Below, one piece after another: positions 56,227 through 64,000 of a stretch of 64,000 nucleotides of DNA. Position numbers and translations under genes: made by a program. The first letter of the stretch is position 1. Each line of letters starts with the position of its first letter. The DNA is from Nitrospira sp. Its GTDB lineage: Bacteria > Nitrospirota > Nitrospiria > Nitrospirales > Nitrospiraceae. The stretch is from NCBI GenBank assembly GCA_024330965.1, contig JANDJL010000011.1, positions 20,091 to 84,090 of the forward strand, in the 5' to 3' direction. The notes beneath the pieces are model-generated. The model saw only the letters and a program-made list of their open reading frames with translations. It ran no database searches and was not told where the DNA came from.

Positions 56227-57333
56227 TCATTGCAACTCCGGTACGTACGGAGTGAGGTGGCGGCGCAGCGTTTCCAATTCTGGGTACTTTTGGAGGTTTC
56301 GTTTGACGTAGCCCAACACGCGGGGAATGTCCGGCAGAAACTTGGGATTGTGCTTGACACGATCGATATAGACGAATCGGCCGGCCGCCTTGAGATTTCG
56401 TTGGATGCTGGTGAAATCAAACAAGCGGCGAAACGCGGCACGATTGGCCCAGACGACGCGCCGTGCGGCCATCTGGTCTAGATAGTAACCCACCAAATCA
56501 TCCACCAGCGATTCGTCAAGCTCGATATATGCGTCCCGCAGGAGCGACGCTACGTCGTAGGTCGCCGGCCCCATCAACGCGTCCTGAAAATCGATCACAC
56601 CCAATCGGTCTCCATCGACCATCATGTTCCGCGAATGATAATCCCGATGCACGAACACACGGGGCTGTCCCGCCAACATGTCGGCGATACGCTCGAACTC
56701 ATGGCGGATGGCCGTCCAATCGTCCGCACACATCGGCTTTCCCCGTCTCGCGACGATGCCGTACTCCAGAAAGTGGTCGAATTCCCACATTAATAACGGG
56801 ACGTCAAATCGGCGATGAAAGGCCACACAGCCTAAATCAGCCGGCGTCGTGGCATCCATCTGGAGCCGAACCACAATATCGATGGCCTGCTTATAGCGTG
56901 ACTCCGTCGTTGCAGGGTCGGCCGTACGGACCTCCTCCGCGAGCGTCACGTCACCGAAATCCTCAAGATACAGGAGGCCGGCCTCCACATCATAATAATA
57001 GAGCGTCGGCACCGGCACATCCGCTTTCTCCAGGTGCGCAAGGACATTGACGAAAGGCAACTCGTCGATCTCCTTGCTGACGCCGCTGACCGCCTCCTCA
57101 GACTGTTTGAACCCCTCCGCGTGGGCCAATTGCATGAGGATCACGGAGTGCGGTGGGCCGCCGTCCAGCAACAGACGATAATAGCGCCGGTTCGACGCAT
57201 CACCGGCTAACGCCTGGATCTCTCGTAACGCCAGGCCGGGGGGAAGATACGTGTGAACCGTCCGCGCCACCTGGGACGGATCGGGAGGAAGGGGCGACCC
57301 CACAGAGAGAGGCGCTGAGTTCACCTTCGCCAT
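56227..57333 (-). CDS. amgK: AmgK-like sugar kinase (aminoglycoside phosphotransferase family)
   Basis: A 368-residue kinase of the aminoglycoside-phosphotransferase fold. The catalytic loop FVHRDYHSRNMMVDGDRLGVIDFQDALMGPATYDV has the Asp and Asn of this fold and matches AmgK, which phosphorylates MurNAc/GlcNAc at C1 after peptidoglycan turnover. ATG 57333. It lies 88 bp upstream of the MurU-like gene, in the same direction, and the pair makes UDP-MurNAc without de novo synthesis. Other sugar or small-molecule kinases share this fold. Confidence 0.8.
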   Translation of the reverse strand: MAKVNSAPLSVGSPLPPDPSQVARTVHTYLPPGLALREIQALAGDASNRRYYRLLLDGGPPHSVILMQLAHAEGFKQSEEAVSGVSKEIDELPFVNVLAHLEKADVPVPTLYYYDVEAGLLYLEDFGDVTLAEEVRTADPATTESRYKQAIDIVVRLQMDATTPADLGCVAFHRRFDVPLLMWEFDHFLEYGIVARRGKPMCADDWTAIRHEFERIADMLAGQPRVFVHRDYHSRNMMVDGDRLGVIDFQDALMGPATYDVASLLRDAYIELDESLVDDLVGYYLDQMAARRVVWANRAAFRRLFDFTSIQRNLKAAGRFVYIDRVKHNPKFLPDIPRVLGYVKRNLQKYPELETLRRHLTPYVPELQ

Positions 57334-57456
57334 ACGGAGACGATTATATCCGCGACAACTCTATCTGTCACGAAGGACGACTGAATCTCACACGATCGCA
57401 GTCTCAACACGCTTGACGCCGACCCGGTTATCCTGCGGCCAACATCGGCAGATCTA

Positions 57457-60400
57457 TCATTCTTCGCGGCGGCCACGAGTCGCCAGAGCAGTCCGACCGG
57501 CACAACCGGATGCGGGGCACCAACGCGCAAGCACCGCTGCCAGTGTTTGAGCATGAACGGGTTTGCTCAGAAAGTCATCCATACCGGCGGCAAGACACGC
57601 CGCCCGATCATCCACCGCCACATTGGCCGTCATCGCAATGATAGGGAGGTGGACACCGGGCGTCTCCTGCCGGCGAATCTCTGCCGCAGCCTGTATCCCA
57701 TCCATGACCGGCATCTGGCAATCCATAAGAACTACGGCATATCTGACGCGCGAGACCGCCTCGATTGCTTCCCGACCATTCGTCACCACATCGACTCGGT
57801 ATCCCAGCTTTTCAAGCATTCGCACGGCCACCTTTTGATTCACAACGTTATCCTCTGCAAGCAGAATCTGAGGGCCGGCCCGTCTTCGCACTTCCGCCAG
57901 CGTATGCCGTGTGACAAACTCTGACGCGACAATGCGGTGTTCGGGATGGCCAGCAACCGCTGTGGCTCTTGTAGAAAAGTTCATGACCGTCGCGAGGCAT
58001 TCACAGAGTTCCGCCTGACGCACCGGCTTGGTAAGATACGCCTCGCAGCCAGCTTCACGCGCAAGTTTGGCATCACCCCGTTGCCCTCGAGATGCCAGTA
58101 AAACGAGCCGAGTTGAAGCAAGCAGAGGGTCGGCTTTGATCGCCTTGACCAAATCCAGCCCGCTCATCCCCGGCATCTGTGAATCGATGATCGCGACGTC
58201 ACAAGCTTGATTACAAAGCGCCGCGTTGCGTAACAGTTGAAGTGCTTGATGGCCGTTTTCCGCTGAAACCCACGAGACTCCCCATTTCTCCGCATAGAGC
58301 TCAATCACACGGCGGTTGGTCGCGTGGTCATCAACGATGCACAGACGACGTCCTCGCAGGCTTGCCGGAGCTGAGTCCAAGGATGACGAGGGAACGGCCG
58401 ACGGCGGGTGGAATGGGACTGTAAACCAGAACGTACTGCCTTCTCCGATCCGACTCTCCACGCCGATCCGCCCTCCCATAAGCTCGACGAGCTGCTTACA
58501 GATGGCCAAACCAAGTCCCGTGCCTCCATACCGGCGGGTGGTTGAACTGTCGGCTTGGACAAACGGCTGAAACAGGCGCTTTTGTGTTTCCCCGTCGATG
58601 CCGATGCCGGTGTCGGAGACTTCAAATCGAACCGTGGCATCGTCGCCGACAAACCCAACCAACTTGACGGTGATGACAACTTCTCCCCGTTCAGTGAATT
58701 TGATCGCATTGCCGACGAAATTGAAAAGAATCTGCCGCAGTTTTCCAGGGTCTCCACGGAGCATGACCGGAACGTCCGCATAAAAATAGACAGGCGAGAT
58801 TCAACCCTTTATCGGCGGCCTTTCCAGCCAAGACATCGATCACCTCCTCTATGGCCGCGCGCAAGTCAAAATCGATGGATTCAAGCGTCAGTTTGCCCGA
58901 TTCGCCTTTGGAAAAATCAAGGATGTCGTTGATAATCGCGAGCAGGTGCTGGCCGCAGTGACGGACCGTTTCGGCATACTCGCGCTGTTCGTCGGTCAGT
59001 TTTGTGTCCAACAGGAGATCCGTCATGCCGATGACACCGTTCATGGGCGTCCGAATTTCATGACTCATGGTCGCCAGAAAATCGCTCTTCACCCGGGCGG
59101 CCGCTTCGGCCGATTCTTTGGCCGACACCAACTCACGTTCGGCGAGTTTCTGTTGCGTGACATCGCGAACGACTGCGATCACGAACCGGCCTTCCGAAGT
59201 CTCCGTATGGCTGAGGCTGATTTCGACGGGAAACTCGGTCCCATCGCGGCGACACCCGGCCAGATCGAGACCGCTGCCCATCGGTCTGACCGTCGGTTTA
59301 TCCACATCACGCGCGCGATGAACACGATGTCTCTCGCGAAATCTTTCCGGGACCAGTGTCTCGATCGACCGGCCAGCTAGTTCATCAGCCGAAAAACCAA
59401 ACAGCCGCTCGGCCTGGCGATTACTCAACACGATCCGACCTTCGCCGTCGGTGATGAGGATGGCATCGGGAGCCGACTCGATGAGATGGAGAAACCTGCG
59501 TTCCGCGTCCTTCGCCCGCTCCCGCTCTTCAACCGCCATCGTGTGCGACTCATGCAGACGTCGGACGCTCCACAAGAGCACCCCCACCAACGGAAAGACC
59601 ATGCCGATTCCCGCAAGACCAATTTTTGTCATGGTCGTCCGAATAGGAGACACCAGATCATCGCGGTCCACCCGCACAAGAATTCCCCACCGAAACGCGC
59701 CGATTTCTTCTATTCCTTTCGTCATTGCATAGCCCGTAATGACATCTACACCCCTGCGCAGATGCCGCTCTTCAACGAATCCTGGAGGAGCCGAATCAAA
59801 CAACCCCGCTGAGCGTAATCCCATCCGTCTTAAATTGACCACCCCTTCTTCTCGCAGATGGGAATCTGCGATGACTTCTCCCATGCGATGGAGAAATTGG
59901 TATTCAATCCGTACATGTGACCCCCATTGCGCTTGCAAGGCGGTCACAGTTCTCGCGAAGCAATCCTCCAAGACCGCGAGCGCAATTCTCGACGTCACGA
60001 CTCCAAGAAATTCGCCGGATCGTCCCTTGATCGGTGCAGTCAGTACGGCCACAATGGCACCCTGTGCGTCCTCGGACGCTCTCGGTTCTATAGCAACAAC
60101 CCCTCCGCTCTCTCTCGCCAACCGAAACCAGTCATCATGCTGCTTGTCTTGCCCGATGCTCGTGGGATCCGTTGCGGCAATGTTTCGGCCCGTCGCGTCG
60201 GCGACGGCGATCCACTCATAGACGGGATAGGCATCGGCCATCCATTGCAGCTTTTCCGTCATCGCAGCCGCATCGCCTGCTTGAAAGACCCGAGACCGCG
60301 CCAGCATTTGGATATCGCCATACCGTTCGACCATTTGAAGATCCAGCTTGTCCGCGATATCGACTGCGGCCACCGCAAGACTCTCTCCGGCAGCGGCCAC

Positions 60401-60661
60401 CAATCTGTTCTCGACAACATGGAAGATCCAGCCTCCGAAGAGCAAGGCAATGAGCACGCTGCCGACAGTCAGGACCAATGACCAACGAGAGGGATGAAGG
60501 ATTCCTCTTTGCCAAGAATTGCTCCGCGGGAGACCAGCCTTGCTGGGATCTGCCGAGAAACACGTGGTGCCAAGAGCGGCAAGAGCGGAAGGATCTCCTG
60601 CATGATCTCCCTGTTTCTGCATCGCGAGATCATAGGTCCCGCCGGAGAAGGACTCCCTCAT
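57457..60661 (-). pseudogene. Hybrid sensor histidine kinase interrupted by a frameshift
   Basis: Two overlapping ORFs (58691-60661 and 57457-58764) together encode one hybrid kinase. The upstream part has two membrane helices around a periplasmic sensor region, a PAS domain and HisKA ([17 protein letters not shown]). The downstream part continues with the HATPase N-box ([11 protein letters not shown]) and two receiver domains (IIDSQMPGMSG and LMDCQMPVMDG). Between LACLF and [11 protein letters not shown] the reading frame shifts at a five-T run (five A on the plus strand, 58782-58786). Removing one T restores the expected [16 protein letters not shown]. Either the gene is broken or the base is a sequencing error. 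Ribosome site GAGGGG before ATG 60661. Confidence 0.8.
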
Positions 60662-60729
60662 CGCAACAACCCCTCATTTGCGCGCAGGCGGACATTTTTA
60701 CTTCCCAAGGACTGTCTTCTTTCTCCTCA

Positions 60730-63483
60730 TTAAAACTCCTCGAACTGCCCTCTCCCACACTTGGGATCTCTCTCCTGGCTGATTCCCGAACCACCTGATG
60801 GTTCTTGTCCAGACATTGCGTGTACAACCTCGTCACAGGAACTGTCCCTTCCCCTTTCCCAGGACTGGATAGCCAGCTTTCTTTCCTTCGCGCTTCCGGA
60901 TTTCTGCTTGGCTGTAAACTGGCGTATGGCCTGTAAAGAGTCTGCTCTTTCCGGATGAGCGATTCCGAGATTGTGACACTGTTCGGCCTTTGCCCATGAT
61001 CTCTCGTTGATCATGCTGATTTTGAACTCTTCCACTTGTCGCAGCAGTTCGTGGGCCTGAGCCTTCATGGACTGGCTGGCGCTGGTGAGTTGTTCGACGA
61101 GGGCGGCGTTCTGCTGCGTCGTGTCGTCCATCGCCATCACCGCCTTGTTCACCTGCTCGATCCCGCTCGCCTGCTCCTGACTGGCCGCGCTGATCTCCCC
61201 CATGATGTCCGCCACCCGCTTCACCGCCTGCACCAGCTCCCCCAACGTCCGCCCCGATTGATTCACCAACTCGCTCCCCTCCGTCACCCGCGCCAACGAC
61301 GCCTGAATCAACCCCTTGATCTCCTTCGCCGCCGCCGCCGACCGTTGCGCCAACTGCCGCACCTCCGCCGCCACCACCGCAAAGCCCCGCCCATGTTCCC
61401 CCGCCCGCGCCGCCTCCACCGCCGCATTGAGCGCCAACAAATTCGTCTGAAACGCAATCTCGTCGATCACCGTGATGATCTCCGCAATCTGGGCGCTGCT
61501 CTGACTGATCGCCTGCATCGCCGCCACCGCCCGCTCGGTCACCGCTCCCCCCTTGTCCGCCGTCTCCCGCGCCGCCTGCGCCAACTGCTCCGCCTGCTTG
61601 GCATTGTCCGCGTTCTGTTTCACCGTCGCCGTCATCTCTTCCATCGACGCCGATGTCTCTTCCAACGCCGACGCCTGCTCGCTCGTCCGCTGCGCCAAAT
61701 CATGGTTGCCTCTGGTGACTTCCTCTGCCCCCGCCGTCACCGCTTCCACCGCGTCCCGCACCGCCGTCAAGGTCGTGGTCAATTGCCCCACCGTCTGGTT
61801 GACGCTGGTCACCATCGCGGCCAACTCCCCGCTGTAGCTCCCTGTCATCTGCTTGGTCAAATCGCCCGCCGCCAGAGCACCCAATGCCTGCTGCGCCTCG
61901 GCCATGCAGGCTTCTAACTCGACCTGGGCCTGCTTCTGCGCCGTGACATCCATCGCCAACACTACGACCTTCAACAGTCGCCCCCGCTCGTCCACAATCG
62001 GGTTATACGTGGCCTGCAGCCAGAGGGGTTTGCCATCGTTCCTCACCCACCGATAGACGCCCGTCACTGACTCGCCTCGCCCCAGCGCCTGCCACAAGGC
62101 GGCCTCGTGAGAGCTGTTCGCCTCATCCGGCGTGCAGAAGAGGCGATGAGGCCGGCCTATAACTTCCTTCAACGAGCAGCCCAGCAGATGCAACAATGGC
62201 TCGTTGGCCGTGAGAAGGGTGCCGTCCGACTGAAACTCCGCCATGGCATAGGCGCGATTGATCGCGCAACGCAGTCCCTCAAACTCGGCTCGACGCTTCT
62301 GCTCTCCCGTCACATCGGTCGAAAACTCGACGACCTTGGACACCTGACCATTCGCATCGGGGATTGGACTGTATGAGGCCTGTATCCAAACCTCACGCCC
62401 TCCCTTCCCAAGGCGGCGATAGACTCCGCCCTCGACTCCTCCCCTGGCCAGCTTCTGCCAAAACGCCTGGTACCCAGGGCTCTCGGCCTCGTGTGGCTCG
62501 CAAAACAGCCTGTGGTGCCGCCCCTTGATCTCATCAAGGGTATAGCCCATGGATTTCAAGAAATTCTCATTCGCCGCCATCACGGTGCCATCCGGCGTGA
62601 ACTCGACCACCCCTTGCGCCCGGTCAATGGCGTTCGTCATTCCATTGAGTTCGGCAGCCTGAGCCTTCAAGGCCTCCTCTTGCTTGGCCGCCGCCTGCTG
62701 CAAGGTTTCGGCCATCTGGTTGAACGTCCTCGCCAGTTCTCCGATTTCATCTTGCACCGTGACCGTCGCACGAGCACCAAGATGACCCTGTTGGAGTTGC
62801 CGAGCCGCCTCCAACACGTTGGTGAGATTCCCCACGATCAGGTTTGAAATAAACCTCATCACCACAACGGCTGCTAACAGTGCGGCGAGGTTTAAACCGA
62901 TCAAGGTCCAATTGGTCGTCGCGCTGAGGCTCTGGCTTGTTTCATGGCTTTCTTTCGCCTGCCTCAGGTTTTCCTCAACAAGCCCATCGACCGCACTAAA
63001 GAGATCGGCAAGGATCGGCCCCAGGTCGGCCCGTTGAATCGATGCGGCTTCCTCTTTTCGCAAATTCCTGCTCAGGTCCAACACAGTCGCACGTATTCGC
63101 CTCACTTCCCTGTCACTGTGTTTCAGACGTTCGTAGGTCGCCCGTTCCGATTCCGTGACGATGAGGGGCTCGTACTGTTCAAGCAGACGATCGATCGCCT
63201 GATCGCGTTCGAGAATATCCCGCTCATGCTCCCGCATCTCGGCCTGGTCGTTCGTCAAAATGTGTCGCAGCATCCGATTGGACCGTTGCAGGACATTAGC
63301 CCGCACCATGGCGATCGTCACCAGCGATTGAACATTGGTCTTGTAAATAAACTCCGTCTGTTCACTCAGTCGATTCACGCCGAAAAACGCCACTCCTCCC
63401 AGCAGGACGAGCAATGCCCCGGAAATCCCTACCCCGCAGAGCAATTTCAATCGGATAGGCAGATGCACCCATCGAGTCAACAT
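60730..63483 (-). CDS. Methyl-accepting chemotaxis protein with two PAS domains
   Basis: A 917-residue chemoreceptor. The N-terminal helix (about 15-35), a four-helix-bundle periplasmic region and a second membrane helix (about 198-218) precede HAMP. Two PAS domains with related GRHHRLFC and GRPHRLFC motifs follow (about 285-525), which may hold haem or flavin. The signalling tip contains [31 protein letters not shown]. The C-terminus ends in QFEEF, an end-tag similar to CheR/CheB docking pentapeptides. An unusually long tail of about 85 residues follows the signalling domain. DNA in the signalling tip is identical to that of the next receptor gene. Confidence 0.93.
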   Translation of the reverse strand: MLTRWVHLPIRLKLLCGVGISGALLVLLGGVAFFGVNRLSEQTEFIYKTNVQSLVTIAMVRANVLQRSNRMLRHILTNDQAEMREHERDILERDQAIDRLLEQYEPLIVTESERATYERLKHSDREVRRIRATVLDLSRNLRKEEAASIQRADLGPILADLFSAVDGLVEENLRQAKESHETSQSLSATTNWTLIGLNLAALLAAVVVMRFISNLIVGNLTNVLEAARQLQQGHLGARATVTVQDEIGELARTFNQMAETLQQAAAKQEEALKAQAAELNGMTNAIDRAQGVVEFTPDGTVMAANENFLKSMGYTLDEIKGRHHRLFCEPHEAESPGYQAFWQKLARGGVEGGVYRRLGKGGREVWIQASYSPIPDANGQVSKVVEFSTDVTGEQKRRAEFEGLRCAINRAYAMAEFQSDGTLLTANEPLLHLLGCSLKEVIGRPHRLFCTPDEANSSHEAALWQALGRGESVTGVYRWVRNDGKPLWLQATYNPIVDERGRLLKVVVLAMDVTAQKQAQVELEACMAEAQQALGALAAGDLTKQMTGSYSGELAAMVTSVNQTVGQLTTTLTAVRDAVEAVTAGAEEVTRGNHDLAQRTSEQASALEETSASMEEMTATVKQNADNAKQAEQLAQAARETADKGGAVTERAVAAMQAISQSSAQIAEIITVIDEIAFQTNLLALNAAVEAARAGEHGRGFAVVAAEVRQLAQRSAAAAKEIKGLIQASLARVTEGSELVNQSGRTLGELVQAVKRVADIMGEISAASQEQASGIEQVNKAVMAMDDTTQQNAALVEQLTSASQSMKAQAHELLRQVEEFKISMINERSWAKAEQCHNLGIAHPERADSLQAIRQFTAKQKSGSAKERKLAIQSWERGRDSSCDEVVHAMSGQEPSGGSGISQERDPKCGRGQFEEF

Positions 63484-63585
63484 AGCCTTCCTCTTACTTT
63501 CCTCTTACGATTGCCGGCCTCATGAAGGCTCGCAAGTCGGCGTTTCAAGTCTCACCCTTGACTTTCATTCCCTCTTTTTAGAATC

Positions 63586-64000
63586 TCAGAACTCCTCAAA
63601 GTCATCATCGTTGTCCCGCCGATTCGCACCCGCTCTGGTCTCAACACCGGTCGCGGCCATTGGGACCTCGTCAAAGGTTTGACCCTCGGCATGTCCTGTC
63701 ATCGCCGTCGACACACGACCACCGCCCTGGGACGATGAGCCTTTTTTCTCGCCATAGGCGCGATGGACCACGCCGGCGACGGATTTCCTCAGCTTGTTGA
63801 TTTCCGGCATGCGAGCCTTCTGCGTCTCGGTGACGCGGCAGGTGAACCGTTGCACACGCTGGAGCAAATCGTCCGCCTGCATCTTGAGCGACTGGCTGGC
63901 GCTGGTGAGTTGTTCGACGAGGGCGGCGTTCTGCTGCGTCGTGTCGTCCATCGCCATCACCGCCTTGTTCACCTGCTCGATCCCGCTCGCCTGCTCCTGA
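63586..64000 (-). CDS. Methyl-accepting chemotaxis protein (5' part outside window)
   Basis: Only the C-terminal 137 codons are inside the window; the frame continues past 64000 ([13 protein letters not shown] is open). The signalling-domain end is virtually the same as in the neighbouring receptor, and the tail ends in DDDFEEF. The 5' part, including membrane and sensor regions, lies beyond the edge. The neighbour begins 102 bp downstream of its stop. It is transcribed leftward in the same direction. Confidence 0.9.
   Translation of the reverse strand, partial: QEQASGIEQVNKAVMAMDDTTQQNAALVEQLTSASQSLKMQADDLLQRVQRFTCRVTETQKARMPEINKLRKSVAGVVHRAYGEKKGSSSQGGGRVSTAMTGHAEGQTFDEVPMAATGVETRAGANRRDNDDDFEEF
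63890..64000. repeat. Copy of MCP tip sequence (partner 61070-61180)
   Basis: The 111 bases from 63890 to the window edge match 61070-61180 without a difference. Identity probably continues past the edge. Confidence 0.9.

Noticed and set aside
57457-58764. Separate response-regulator/HATPase gene starting at 58764
   Set aside because: Its first residues continue the kinase core of the upstream ORF, so it is the second half of one frameshifted gene, not an independent gene.

Overview
The window looks like the chromosome of a Nitrospira-type nitrite-oxidizing bacterium (phylum Nitrospirota). No rRNA or nxrAB genes are present, so this is inferred from content. There are two paralogous, atypical cytochrome bd-like oxidases, one of them in an operon with c-type cytochromes, including one with a type II DMSO-reductase gamma-like (ethylbenzene dehydrogenase) haem domain. 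MobA lies beside them, there are PAS-rich sigma-54 two-component systems, and a PEP-CTERM HAF-repeat protein. Genes are tightly packed and moderately GC-rich. I found no tRNA, rRNA, CRISPR array, insertion sequence or prophage.

Layout. 1-1.9 kb: three paralogous lipoproteins (one cut by the window edge) below a BamE-like lipoprotein. 2.0-6.7 kb: an overlapping sensor kinase/NtrC-type regulator pair. 6.8-12.7 kb: argS-tgt-yajC-secD-secF. 12.8-14.4 kb: mobA and a GT9 glycosyltransferase. 14.5-21.2 kb: bd-like oxidase operon, transcribed as two tiny membrane proteins, the oxidase and three c-type cytochromes, ending in a strong terminator. 21.3 kb: an oppositely oriented 34-residue membrane peptide gene. 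21.4-29.7 kb: a second bd-like oxidase operon with a BchU-like methyltransferase, a DUF420-like protein, a PCP_red-domain protein, an unrecognised membrane protein, DUF3047, a glycine-rich membrane protein and two SUMF1-fold proteins without catalytic cysteines. 29.9-45.1 kb: mostly single genes (cupredoxin-like protein, desaturase, lipoproteins, PEP-CTERM protein, AAA ATPase) plus the pxpBAC 5-oxoprolinase operon. 45.2-51.2 kb: gltB-gltD. 51.4-55.3 kb: polyprenyl diphosphate synthase, a DUF1015 protein and a sigma-54 regulator. 55.4-57.3 kb: amgK-murU cell-wall recycling pair. 57.5-60.7 kb: hybrid sensor kinase interrupted by a frameshift. 60.7-64 kb: two chemoreceptor genes sharing identical DNA.

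How it fits together. The 14.5-29.7 kb block looks dedicated to electron transport. Periplasmic and membrane c-type cytochromes probably feed one bd-like oxidase. The second oxidase travels with tetrapyrrole-linked families (PCP_red, BchU-like), which suggests an unusual haem cofactor or assembly route. MobA would support bis-MGD enzymes such as nitrite oxidoreductase. Small ORFs missing from the supplied track (20824-20955, 21040-21165, 21295-21399) sit at the head of the first oxidase operon and are candidate CydX-like subunits. Everything functional here is inferred from motifs and context; no database search was possible.
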